Source: Pseudocercospora fijiensis CIRAD86 (Eukaryota > Ascomycota > Dothideomycetes > Mycosphaerellales > Mycosphaerellaceae). Taken from it: 64,000 nucleotides of DNA. Of this stretch, positions 11,961 through 23,395 are shown in pieces. The notes under the pieces were generated by a model that did not search any database, had not been told where the DNA came from, and was given only the letters and a program-made list of their open reading frames with translations. The stretch covers positions 1,420,377 to 1,484,376 of the forward strand of contig NW_006921540.1 in the NCBI RefSeq assembly GCF_000340215.1, written 5' to 3'. A program made the translations under genes and the position numbers. Positions within the stretch are counted from its first letter, which is position 1. Each line of letters starts with the position of its first letter.

Positions 11961-12600
11961 CGAAGTCTACTCTATAGAGTAAATCTGGAAGAACCTTACT
12001 TCCTTTCGAAGATTTCCTTTATTTAAAAGCCTTTCCTTTATATTATTTTAATAGCCTATATCGGCCGATATGTCGGAATTTCTAGGAATCCTAGGAGCTC
12101 CCGCCTATAGTAGCTAGCTAGCTAGAACACATTGTAGCTACTACCGACACCCTATACTACCTAGAGAAGCCCCTTATAGCTATACCTTAATACAGTAGGG
12201 GTTAGAACAGAGGGGTTAGTATATTATAAAATAATTAACTCCCTAGATCTAAGTACTCTAGCCTTACGCCCTCGAATCTCGTTACTACGCGAATTACCTA
12301 GGCCTTTAGAAATGTTACCGCTGCCTGCCACATACCCTCTACCTCCTTTAAGATATATACCTTACTTTCGGGTTTACTTTCGTATTTATATATAAACCCG
12401 CGTATAAGGTAGGTGCCTCCCGTCCCTTCCTATGTAACCGCGCTACTACTATAATAAAAAGGCGACCCTTCTCGTACCTAAACTTCTATACAAATAAATA
12501 CACTAATACCGCCCTTCTCTCGATAAAGCAATAGGCGCTTATAGTAAATACTACCCTCCTTAATTAGCTATTAAAGACTAGCGAAACCCTACCTCCTCTA
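11960..12600. other. Gene-free RIPped spacer
   Basis: No domain recognised. The part around 12180-12330 keeps a few CA and TG dinucleotides, so it is slightly less mutated than its surroundings. An LTR could sit here between the element to the left and the frame to the right, but I cannot find a matching copy. Confidence 0.4.
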
Positions 12601-15600
12601 CGCGATCCGATACGTAAACCCCCTACCGTCTCGTAAGAGCGTAATAGTAGAAGCCTCTAGTCGAGACCTTATTACGAGCGTAGCCTATAGCGGCATTTCC
12701 TACCTTTCTTCCGACTAGCGACTAAGCAATTATAATACCCCGCTCGAATAGGTATAGTATCTTTAATCCGCTAACCTATCCCGCGAAACTAAAGTAGATA
12801 TAATCTACGACAACCTAGGGAAAATTAATAACTTTATTAAAGGTACTAAGCTAACCTATTATCGGCTTAAGGAGGCGCTCTTTAAAGGGCTACTAAAAGA
12901 AATAGGAGATATTCTTCGTACCTAAGGATCGACTATAGTATAGGCCCTCGAGCGGTATATAGGTAACGAATTTGCTACTCTATAAGCCGCCGCTACTCGC
13001 GGGAAAGCTACGGAAGATCGCCGTAAGAACGATATTGCTAATAGCCCTACGTTCTTTAGGAATTACCTAGACCTCTATAATATCCGAGATAATACTATAA
13101 AAGAGATAGCTCGAGTCTTTAGGCTATAGAAGGATAGAAAACTTAATAACTAAGCAAACTTTAAGGACGTTAGCTAGGTTACCGAATTTTAGCTAGTTCT
13201 TCGTATCCTAAGTAATTACTTATACCGTCGAATACTTAGAGCAAGATAGGGACGGGCAGATATTAATACTGTTACTATTACCGCTAAGGACTACGTAGTA
13301 GATAAGGAAGATAATACTTATAAGGAGGGTAAGAACGAGTTCTTCCCCTAGAAGATAGAGGCTAGTAAGTCAAAACTTAAGGCTATTAGTATTCGAATTA
13401 GCTAATACGAGGGCCCTCCTATAATTGCTATTACTTCCGATAGGCGCCCTTTTCCTAGACCGCTAGGTAGCTACGTTAAAGGTACTGCGTCTAGGACCCT
13501 AGGACTTAATGTCCCTCGGTCCTATATAGGTATATACGAGCGAATTAGTATACCTATTAGATTACTAGTTATATATAACCTAGCCGGCGACCCTCTAACT
13601 AGGTCGAATAACTAGTAGCTATTACCCGCTCGCTCTACTTAGCCTATCGGCTCTCGATAAAACACGCCTCTATAACGTAATATAACTCGCTCTTATCTCC
13701 TAGTCGAAAATTCTACTTTACTACCTAATCGAACTAGTAGTAGGAGCAGTAATAATAGCCTTACTCTAGGGGCTCCGCCTACTTGTCGAATTTAGACTAC
13801 TACGCCTATCCCCCCTCTAGGTAGAACCCGTAGATCGAATAGACTTAATAAACCGAGTAGAGATCTTACCGTACCCCTCGAAGAGAACCTAATAGACGAC
13901 CTCGATACCTTAGGATCTAAGTAGGGAGGCACTATATACTATAAGGAGCTAACCTACGATAAAGATACTTAAATTAGAAACAACTTAGCTAACTATAGCT
14001 ATAATAGATTTTCTAAAGCCGACCGTAGTACGTTAATACAGTACGATAGTAAATCTAATAATACTACGTAGGGGAGAGCAATTACCCTTATTATAACTGC
14101 CCCTTACCCGCCTTACTATACTTATACCCGCTACCTAATTAGAATAGTAGTTAGGTTCCGAGGAAAGATTAGTCGGGATTAGATAATAGAAACCTTAAGT
14201 AGCCCTAGATATAAGTACCGTAACGACCTTCTCTGCCTTCGGACTAAGCGACTAGACTAGTTTCGGAAAGCTCGCCGCCCTCCTATCCCTAGTAACTACC
14301 TTAGACTATATCGTTTCTTCCCTAAGGCCTATAGCTACGAGAGTAAGATATATAGCCCTATAACTATCGAACGCGTTACCCTAGCGATCGCTACTAAGAT
14401 TCGTAAGGCCTTTTCCCGTATAGGAGTAATAACTAAGGCTAGCTAGGACGCCTAGGTAAGAGATAGTACTATTACCTTAGATAGTATTACGAGCGATAAG
14501 GGCTCTACCGAGCTATATAGAGCGGCTATCTTTAGTTAGTACGATAATAAGAAAGTCGAAGTCGCCGCGGCCTCTCTACCTTTTAGAAAGATATTCCTAT
14601 CTAACTAGTTTAAGCTAGAGGCTACAATGTATTTATAGTACTAGCGTAAGGTTAACGGAGTTTCGAATAAGGGTTAGCTTCGAATCGCTTTCTATTCTAG
14701 GTTCTAGTAGATCTACCGAGGAGACCCCGTCTACTAGCTCCTCTACGGCCTTACCCGCCCTAACTACGCTCTTAACCTAATCTCCTCCCCGTACTACGCT
14801 AAGATAACTTAACCTAGTAACGGTAGATCGACCGAGTTTGCCTATATTAACTAATACTCTCTCGATCTCTAAGAAGGCATTACTATAAACTAAGTTTAAG
14901 GTTTAGTATCCTTCCTTCCTAAAACGGTAGAGACTACTACGAAGGTCTTCGCTAGGATCTACTAACTAGAAGTCTTTAGTAAGTAGTATAAGGAACTTGA
15001 AATCCTTCGCTAGGAGAAGGGCCCTACGTACGCTCCTTAAGGTTATATTCTCTCTATTAACTATAACATATATTGCCTAAATACTAAGATAGAAAATACC
15101 CTTAATAGCTTTATTAAGAACGAGTTAAAAGGCAAGTATCGAAATATAGGCTAGGAGTAGTACCCGGTCGGTGCCCTTAGTATACGATTAACCCTTCCCT
15201 ATCTTCTATACGGCGCTTAGGCATTACTAAAGAATACTAAGAGAATAACTATACTCCCCTAGTTCTATCGATACGACTAAGTAACTAGAAAGCTCGATTA
15301 CGAAGCTAGAGGTACATTCTAGGAACTCGCCGCTACCTATCGATATCTTCTTCCTAGCTCTATCTCTCCTTCTAGTCTTATAACTAAGTATAGTGCCTCT
15401 CTATACGCGTTCCCGGCTATAGTACGCCTACGTAATAATAACCTAATCTCGGAAGCCCTCGTCGGTTAGTTAAAGTAGAACGATACTATAGTATAGTAGT
15501 ATATCCGAAGACTCTTTCGTAACCTTAATTAAGAAGGCTCTTCTTATATACTTAAGAACTATTTAAAGTAGTATCGCAAGGATATAGCGTCGGTATACTC

Positions 15601-16230
15601 TAAAATAATAAGTAAGGTTATTCGGCTCGAGTAGGAGCGATTCGAAGAGAAATTATTCTTTAAGGCTCTTATATAGTCTTTAAAAGATTAGAGCTATATC
15701 CTAAACAATAGCGAGGATCGGTATATACGCCTAAACTAGGATAACTTCTATAAATACTAGCCTACGCCTAACTCTAGGGAGGAGTTTAACTAGGGAGGCT
15801 AGGGACTTATATACTAGTAGGAGCCTAGTAAGGCGGACCTTCCTCCTAATTAGCGGTAATCTAGCGCTCCCTTAGCGAAGCCTACTACCTACGCTTCGAA
15901 GGTCTCTACTCCTAGTAGAGTACTCCCGAACGTTAACCCCTAATAGCTTAGTACTTCTAAGAGGCAGCCCCCTTAGCTACTCTCGTTAAAACAGCCTATA
16001 AACCCTATAGCTAATCCGAATAAGCGAAAAACTCGTTAGGATATATAGGCTAAGGCGACGCGGACCTAGGCTCTTATCGACTAGTTTAACTAGTAAGGGC
16101 GTAGCGGCAATTATAGTAGTTAGGGTCGTAGAGGAAACTATAGTAGGCTAACGGCTCGTAGTAGGAAGAAATAAGTAATAGGCCTATAGCAGCTCGCTAG
16201 CTAGGATACCTTCGTAGGATAGTTAATTTA
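12600..16230 (+). pseudogene. Long RIP-broken reading frame of unknown family (about 1200 codons)
   Basis: The plus strand translates coherently for about 3.6 kb with TAG/TAA as nearly the only interruptions. Early on, NLGKINNFIKGTKLTYYRLK (12808-12870) is followed by a WER-like helix region and looks Gag-like. The middle has RVTLAIATKIRKAFSRIG (14370-14425) and LEVFSKQYKELEIL-like helices (14965-15010). Later comes YIRRLFRNLN (15500-15530), and the C-terminal part is basic, with NPNKRKTR (16012-16036) and NYSRLTARSRKK (16132-16170). No RT, integrase, protease or zinc knuckle is visible. It could be the Gag of a non-autonomous LTR element or a captured gene. Function unknown. Confidence 0.5.
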
Positions 16231-16325
16231 GTTTCTTTATATATTTAAGGTTTCTTAGTCCGGGAGGTAAGGAAGCGTTAGTCTAAGGGTAGACTTCTTA
16301 GTCCGGGAGGGAAAATATAGTAGGG

Positions 16326-16533
16326 AAACCTAGCTTAGTATAGGTATATACTTTTGTATCTTTCCTTTTCCTTTAATATATATAGATGCGATATAGAGAG
16401 AGAGATAGCTACGACAATATATAGAAGGATAGATATAAGGAATATATCTTATCTAGCTATAATATAGTTCTCTCTACGATTATTCTCTTCTCTTTAATAT
16501 TTACAATCCTTTAATATACACATATACATACAC
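16326..16533 (+). repeat. Possible 3' LTR or solo LTR
   Basis: A purine tract (CGGGAGGGAAAA, 16313-16324) is followed by TATAGTAGGG, and about 208 bp later the sequence ends CATATACATACACA. This fits a polypurine tract plus an LTR whose TG start became TA. A 17-base near-repeat around CTTAGTCCGGGAGG (16251-16267 and 16304-16320) sits just upstream. I find no second LTR copy in the window, so this is tentative. Confidence 0.35.
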
Positions 16534-18686
16534 AATGCTACGCCGACCCCTCGCAGTTACCTAAGAGACATTAAATACTAGGCCTATAGTATATAGTTCC
16601 CTATATATATATACCTCTACCTACGACCTACTCGTCCCGCCTATACTACCCTATTATATCGAGTACTTCCGTAGTTTATACTTCTTTAAACATAAGTATA
16701 AAGGTAACTATATCTTATAGACCTATTAATTAAACTGCTTAGTATACTCGGATTTCTAAAGATATACCTAGCTAGCCCTTTCGAAGGTATCTAGGTTAAT
16801 ACTTAATGTTCTTATATCTCTAAATAACCTTCTACTTAGACTCCGTAAAGGTAATAACTAGGTACTAGTACCCTATAGCGAATTCCTACTACTAGGATTC
16901 GAAGAGGATAAATCTAGCCCTAATCGTCGTCTAGTACTTAATAGGCTCGAAGGCGAGTATATAGCCTTGTCTCGACGTTGTCGTAATCTAGCTAGTATAC
17001 TAGACTATTTTAACTATCGTCTCGTCGTTACCCTTCCTAGTATAGCGTCTAGGATATATATAATCTCGGTCTGTATATTTTAATATAATCTCGGTTAGTA
17101 TATTTTACCGTTTTATATAGTAAGGTTAGGAGTAGTAGATATATACTAGTAGCTATAGGGAAACACCCTTTCTTTTATAGTATCGTATCGTTAGGAATAG
17201 CTAGGTAGTAACTAGCTAGCTATCTTTTTTTTACTTCCTAGCTACCCTAGCTAGCCTAACTACTAGAATTCTTTTCCTAGCTACCCTAGCTATCCTAACT
17301 ACCTAGATTTTGCCTTCTATACGGCGGCTCTCTCCTACTAACGGAATCGAGCTACTATACCTAACGAATCTAAGCTTATTTTTAGTTTTAATCTATCCTC
17401 TTTCGGTATAAGATACTCGATAAGTAATTGCTTAGGCTAAGTCTAACTACGAAACCTAATACTAACTAATAGCTCTATTAACTAATCCTAGTCCTCGAAC
17501 TCCTTCCGCTTCTTAGTAAAGACCTTAAAGAGCGCCCGAGCTTCGTTAGATACCTACGAAGTAGTTAAGATAAAGCCGTATCGCCGGAAATAGGTAATCC
17601 TTCGGAGCCTTATATAGAGATTAAGAGAATTCTAACGCGAAACTATCCTACTAGTAGCTTAGATTCCGAATATAAGCCCTCTCTACCTAAGTAAAGATTT
17701 TATATAGTATTAGTACTCTATCCGCGGAAATCGCTTTCTATTTAACTATTAGTATCTACCGGCTACGAACGCCGGCTATATATACCGGCTATAGAATACT
17801 TACTTATACCCCTCTTATGTTTAGTAACTCCTCCGCCGGCCCTAGATACCTAGTCCCTATTATATTAATCGTAACCTACTTTGCCTTTATAGACGTAAAG
17901 ATATCGCTCTAATACTAATAAAGAAATTTCTACTCTATATCGAGGATATAAAGACGACTAGTCTCGATTCTAATCCTCGCTAGCTTTTTAAAGTAGCTTT
18001 AACGATAATTTTCTCGATTAATAGGACTTGTACCTTAGCCCTTTACTAGCAGTACCTCGTTTCTTTAACTATACTCGGTCTACTCCTATCGCTTATCGTC
18101 TATAGCGCTAGGCGCTAACACTATATCTATTACTAGATCGACGTATAGTATCTCCTTATTTCTTTTAGTCCCTTTATTCGTAGTATTAAGCTCTTTCGTA
18201 GTATTCTAAACTCTAGCACTATTGTTCTCGGCTAGCTAAATATCTCCGTTACTATTAATCGTATTAAGAGGTAGCGTTATTAGGTCTAAATACTATTAGT
18301 TACCGTTTTAAAGAAAGAAATACCGGCTATAGCTACCGGCTATATTAACTTACGCTAGTAGAAAGTTACGCTTAAAACCTAGACGTAATTCCTTCCTCTT
18401 CTAAGCCTTCTTTCAGGTTATCTTTGTATTCTAACCTTTTTTTTCTATAGGCGCTAGCTATTAATAGAATACCTCATTTCCCGCCTTTCTTTTCTTTTTC
18501 TTTAATCTTTTATCCTTATTATTTTCTCCTTTCTCTCGTAGTCTCGTATAGAACTCTACTTCGTAGAGTACTTCTCTTTAGTCTTACGCTTTTTTCTTAA
18601 ATACTTAGGTAAAACAAACTCGGGGTCTTTAGTTCTATCTTCTATTTAGCGCGCGGCGCGCTTCTCTTTTACTATTTTAAGAGAGA

Positions 18687-18701
18687 GGGGGGGGGGGGGG
18701 G
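18687..18701 (+). repeat. G15 homopolymer
   Basis: Fifteen consecutive G inside hAT fragment C. The homologous place in the full copy (61683-61695) is a short AAAAGGGGCAGGGGCG, so the run expanded after the copies parted. It is also a likely assembly weak point. Confidence 0.9.
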
Positions 18702-18830
18702 CGTAGCGTATAGTAGTTATTATAGATATAGGTATAGAGGAAGAAGAAGTTAAAAGATATAAGAATGTCGCGGAGCCCTAATTATTGCTACCTACGTAAC
18801 GTTACATAGGTAAGCTTTTATAACTATAGT

Positions 18831-18930
18831 AACTACGCCCTAGTAATAGCAAATACGCCCTAGTAATAGTAAATACGCCCTAGTAATAGCAACTACGACC
18901 TAGTAATAGTAACTACGACCTAGCAACGTA
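18831..18930 (+). repeat. Five-copy 20-bp tandem repeat
   Basis: Units of the form AACTACGCCCTAGTAATAGC run head to tail five times. The same unit occurs at 61823-61902 and 61974-62013 in the full-length hAT element, so it is a property of that family. Confidence 0.9.
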
Positions 18931-19059
18931 AATAGCTATTATTAAGGCAACCGCGAGCTTAGTAAATATAACCTAGTTACTATTATAGCTAGTAATAGTA
19001 GCCGGTAGTCGAATAACTATCTATAGCAATCCTAGGCTAGGAGATTCCTACCTTATTAC

Positions 19060-20320
19060 TTATTAGCTCTGCCTTAGTAGCTACCTCTTCCGCGGCTACT
19101 ACGGTTACTATTACTATTTAGTCGGATCTTCGATTCCAGTCGTTTCTAGGCCTATATAGCCTATTTAGCTAGGTTAACCTCGACTATAAATTCGAGACGA
19201 CTATAGTATTATTTAAATATACGGCGGCGGTCTAATTTAAGGGCAAGCTCCTATCTAAATTTAGGCCGTACTTCTGAAATCTATACTAAATTAGATTTGG
19301 GTGGTAGGCTGTCCTTAATAGCCCTTAATTAGGTTTAGAAGGCTCGAGCCGTTTTATTAGATCTCTATCTAGTATAGAGGAATTATTCTTAAGTACGCTA
19401 TTGTCTTAGATAGGGGTTACTAAGCGTGTTTATTATAGTGTTCTTATAGGTTTACTAGTCGATCTTAGACAGGTCTTCTAGGGAATTAAAGTAGTTATCC
19501 TAGGCTCTCTTAGGGTCGCTATCGATATATTATATAGCGTAGACGACTAAGGCGTAGTCGTTTAATAGCGCTTTTAGTATATTGCGCTAGTTAAGCTTAT
19601 AGTTACGGATATAGTTACTATACTACTTCCTACTAGAGCTATTAAATATAGTATAGTCCTTAAGTTTAGTATTCTTCCTTAGGACTAGTTCCTCTATTAT
19701 AGGAGTTCCGAGTACTAGGTTCGGCCGTAAGGCGTTAGATAGCCGCGAAGTTATTACGGACTTCCTTCTCTTATATAGGGTCCTAGAGTCTACTACGTAA
19801 ACAGGTCCCTAGGCCCCTAAGGTTAGGTAGTCTAAATATTACATAGCTAACTCGTTAGCCTATAGTATAGCCCTTATTTAAAATATTGTTATTATCTTCT
19901 ATTTTGCTAATACGTATTATTTAGTCGATAATAGGTCTCCTAGTAACGCGGATATAGCGAGATTAGTATATCTGTATAATAGTACGATTAACTTAGTTAA
20001 ATAGGCCGTATAGAAGGCCTAAGCTAGTAATTAGCGCGGTTAAATTAGTAGTTTCTTAGCGTATAGGTCTTTTTTTAGTACGAATTTTAAGCCATATTAC
20101 TAAATCGATTAACTATCTAGCTATAGCCCTTAAAAGATAGATCGAATACTATATAATATAGCTTAGATAAGCAGGTAGATAGTATAGTTAAAAGCGTATA
20201 GTATTCGATAAGATCTATAAAGGAGGGAGAGGAAGGTTAGGAAGTTAGGCTAGCGCTAGGCGCTAAGCCCTGCCTAAGGTACTAAGACCCTAGCTTTACT
20301 TAGCCGATTATATGCCTTTT
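19060..20320 (-). mobile_element. Truncated second chromovirus copy (gag part plus 5' LTR)
   Basis: 19080-20140 aligns with the gag region 5980-7250 of the complete chromovirus, for example CTTCGATTCCAGTCGTT against CCTCGATTCTAGTCGTT, and 20140-20320 aligns with its LTR (GCCCTGCCTAAGGTACTAAG). Divergence is larger than between the two LTRs of the complete copy, so this is an older insertion. Pol and the 3' LTR are missing; the left end abuts hAT fragment C. Confidence 0.8.
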
Positions 20321-21035
20321 ATATACTCTCTAATATACCTATATTATTACTCCGAGCCTTACTTCTATTAACTAGTAATAAGTCTACGGCGATTGTATTA
20401 GTACTAGTAATAATAGTATAGTAGTTATAGCTAAGAGTAGCGTCCTTAGTTTAATTTACCCATCCTAACTCGTTAAACCTATTTAACTAATATATATTTA
20501 CTTAATCCTTTACCTAATTAATTAGACGCTACCTATACGATTGCTATAATAACTAATAGTATAATATAAAGGACTTAATTTAGAATTAGACCGTATAATA
20601 CGAGTTCTCGAATAAGGCTCTAGTTATTAGTCCGTACTTTAACTAGATAGGAAGAAAATAGTTCCTAGTAATAGGGGCCGTATATAAAGGTATATAGACC
20701 TCCTCGGGGGTTTTCTATAGTCTAGATTATATAGCGATATTCTTCGGGATACTCGGGGTATAAAATAAGACTCTCTTATATATAGTATAGATTTAAACTA
20801 ATCTTTTTTATTATTCTAATAAAGTACTATATAAGAAGTTAGAAAGATTAATTTTCCTTTGTTTTTATATAATAAAGTATTAGCTACCTTGCCTAAAATA
20901 GAAGGTATACCTCTTTTATCTAAGGTAAGGGGGTATATAACGCGTTAGCTTAGTTATATAACTATTATATAGCTTCTTAGTATATAAAGAATTTTTATAC
21001 TATATTTTAGACTATAGAATAGACGGAATTGAGGA
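20320..21035. other. RIPped spacer at the left edge of the gene island
   Basis: AT-rich, CA/TG-depleted DNA with no domain that I recognise on either strand. Composition changes abruptly at about 21035-21060. Confidence 0.6.
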
Positions 21036-21457
21036 AATTAACGAAGCTAATTGAAACCGCCGGCAATACAGTATTACGTAAGCAATCCACTGCGCTGTGC
21101 GTGCTACGACCAGGTGGATTTGGCAGATACAGAAGGCTGAAGCCGTATGGGTGAGAGTTTACTGAGAAGCCTATTGATATTGCTGGGACACAAACTTTCC
21201 AGGACACACTTCCAACTGTAATGGAATCCTGGATGATCTGGTCGATTTCAGGAATGCTGCAGGACCTGCAGGACCTATGGAAGATCTACTGTCAACGGTG
21301 AGAGGACCGTTTTGTTGCGTGTATTTGTGAAGGGGTGTCAAAATCGACCGATGAATGTTTCGGACTTCATGCTTCCTAGATCTGACAGATACTTGTAATG
21401 ACTATTGCAAACAATCATCCATTCTTTCGTCCTGGCACATCTGGCTGTGTTCGGCAG
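21036..21457. other. 3' flank of the REI1-like gene
   Basis: Normal base composition, with CA and TG common. No reading frame here has convincing protein character; the 66-codon minus-strand ORF at 21007-21207 crosses the composition border. It probably holds the 3' UTR and terminator of the gene at 21458-22555. Confidence 0.5.
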
Positions 21458-22555
21458 TCAGCGCCTAACGGGATCCACAAACAGCCCGGATGGACATATT
21501 GTACATGCCTTGAAATACTTCTGTTTCGTCTTGTTTCCTAACCTGTCTCGTGTCCATTGCGCCTTGTCCCGAGATCGAAACTCGGCCGACATGGCCGTTC
21601 TTTCTGCGCTGATCAGAGTGCGTATCTGCGAATCAGACAAGCCAATGACACCCATCTGGTCTCGCTGGGCGAGTGCTCGAAATGAACTGCTGGGCACCTG
21701 GCGATCTGCCTGTTCAAGATGAGCAGACCTAGCAAGTTCTTGTGTCGTAAATGGATCCATTACATCTGAGCTGTGGCCCGTCGTCTCCGCTTCCTGAGTA
21801 TTGTCTTTCCGCTCGTATTCCTTGACTCTGCGCCGACTACTGTTTTCTAGAAGGCTTCGTCGACCAGGCCGAATCCTATTTTGTTTCGCATGCTTGCTGA
21901 AGACCATAGCGCCAGACTGTAAGCGAAGCTCTTGATCAGATAATCTTTGGGATGTGCCCAGGTTCTCGTCATCTCCAGAATTCCAGAAGTCCAAGAAATC
22001 CGAGTCGGGCGACAGGTTCAGCATGCAGTGTCCTTTGGTAAGCATATGCCTTCTCACAGCTTCGGCAGAATGCTTCTCCTGACCGCAGTAGAGGCATGCA
22101 TGGAAATGACAGATGACCAAGGCCAAATATGCTAGGAAAGTTCCCAGATCAGTTTCGAGATGTTGCAAGTGCGGGATGGTAAATGCATGGCAGGCAGACA
22201 TGTGGTCCAGATTGTCTTTCATTGAGCTCGAGGCTGTCAAGCAGAAAAGGCAGTCAGTGGTCGCTGCCATCTCGTCTTGCTCAAGATCGCCTTCATTGCT
22301 GCTATCCTCATGTTCGTGATCAGACGGCGTGCATTCCGGAGCAGTTGAATGCACCTCCGCGGGCTGCACGACGCTGTCGTATACTCGCGAAGAGATGGGA
22401 GGAAGCTCTGCGACTTTGCGCTTGAGGTTGTAGACGTGCCAGTCTGCGCGCATGTGCTCTCGTCTGTCGTGCTGACGTGGAAAGCTGATGCCGCACGTGC
22501 TGCACAGAAATTGCGCGGCAGCAGTTGTTGTGCTTGCAGATGTAGTGTTGAGCAT
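21458..22555 (-). CDS. REI1/ZNF622-like C2H2 zinc-finger protein (60S ribosome maturation family)
   Basis: A single-exon 365-residue protein. Rei1-family proteins are cytoplasmic and act late in 60S subunit assembly, helping release and recycle the Arx1-Alb1 export factors. Visible here are a first C2H2 finger (C18, C21, H34, H40) running into DWHVYNLKRKVAELPP, the family signature. A second finger follows (C102, C105, H118, H123) and a third (C154, C157, H170, H176) ending HMLTKGHC, followed by the acidic SDFLDFW stretch and ELRLQSGAMV. Near the end GLSDSQIRTL and NKTKQKYF also fit the family. The ATG at 22555 lies just before finger 1, as usual. At 365 residues it is shorter than I would expect for filamentous fungi, so it may be a divergent paralog. 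It sits 420 bp from RIPped DNA yet is not RIPped. Confidence 0.85.
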   Translation of the reverse strand: MLNTTSASTTTAAAQFLCSTCGISFPRQHDRREHMRADWHVYNLKRKVAELPPISSRVYDSVVQPAEVHSTAPECTPSDHEHEDSSNEGDLEQDEMAATTDCLFCLTASSSMKDNLDHMSACHAFTIPHLQHLETDLGTFLAYLALVICHFHACLYCGQEKHSAEAVRRHMLTKGHCMLNLSPDSDFLDFWNSGDDENLGTSQRLSDQELRLQSGAMVFSKHAKQNRIRPGRRSLLENSSRRRVKEYERKDNTQEAETTGHSSDVMDPFTTQELARSAHLEQADRQVPSSSFRALAQRDQMGVIGLSDSQIRTLISAERTAMSAEFRSRDKAQWTRDRLGNKTKQKYFKACTICPSGLFVDPVRR

Positions 22556-23395
22556 TGCCTAGACTCTACTCTGTTAGGGCGAGTGACTTGACTTCCTTGC
22601 ACCAGGGTAACTCCGATCGTCGCCGACGAGTGCATGTATATGTCTACAAACCTCAGGCGTCGACTCATCGTGCCTCATTGTGGCAGGGAGGTATATCAAG
22701 TGACTCATCCTGAGCCAGCAAGGACAATGTATCCAGCGCTCAACCGTGCTCTTCAGCTATGCCCATGCCTGCCTGTACACACTCATCGTAAATTCCATTT
22801 CTGTGCATTTTCGCTTTTGCTGGCCGACGGCCGACAGCCGACGTTCAAGCAGGCAGACTGGCTCAAGATGGACGGAGAGAAGTTAAGGTAATGTGGCAGC
22901 ACGAAAGCGCCTCCTCGGCAGCTTCCGCACAAGGTCTCGCTTGCTTGCTTGCTACCTTTATGCGCCCACCCTCGCAACTCCACCCAAGAATCCTCCATCG
23001 ACGCCTGTTTTACACAACCCAGCGCGTCGGACCAGTGCACTGGACAGAGATCATGGCATTGTCCGCGCCTCCTGGACAAGCTTCATGAATGAATATGTGC
23101 AAGACTCCTTACGCCGTCGCTCCCAATTTACAAGTGCCACAACACCCTAAAATGACAGTGAAGTTTGCTCATTCCTCTAAGACGATGCTTCGCTCGCGAG
23201 TCTGCGCGTCAACGATCTTCTCCCCTTCCTGCCGAACCACGCAATCTTCGCAACCATCAACACCGCAAACTCGAACCCTCGAAAACGGCTTCTCGATTTC
23301 CATGATATTTGGGGCTCGCATTGTCAATCACTCGCTGTTCCCCCGTTTAATATGTCTGCAAAAATTCCACGCAGTGCGTCCGTCCTGACAGGATC
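22556..23395. promoter_or_regulatory. Intergenic region between the two genes
   Basis: This 840-bp stretch of normal composition should contain the promoter and 5' UTR of the REI1-like gene and the 3' UTR of the 4E-T-like gene. Several short ORFs on both strands overlap here, but none has recognisable protein features. I cannot place a TATA box or other site with confidence. Confidence 0.5.

Larger units (their letters stand above)
16640..19013 (-). mobile_element. hAT-family fragment C (5' part)
   Basis: This stretch matches 59607-62075 of the large hAT-like element along its whole length, for example TATCGAGTACTTCCG at the start and the 20-bp tandem array near the end. On the minus strand one frame reads ARALFKVFTKKRKEFED (about 17480-17530) and LRFRS-like sequence beyond, the same as in the full copy. 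It carries GCCGGC-type motifs at 17757-17795, 18327-18345 and 19000. It stops at about 19013 where the chromovirus fragment begins, so it lacks the transposase core and the terminal repeat. Confidence 0.75.

Noticed and set aside
22237..22668. 143-codon minus-strand ORF overlapping the REI1-like gene
   Set aside because: It overlaps the start of the zinc-finger gene in another frame and has no recognisable features; the REI1 frame keeps all zinc ligands.
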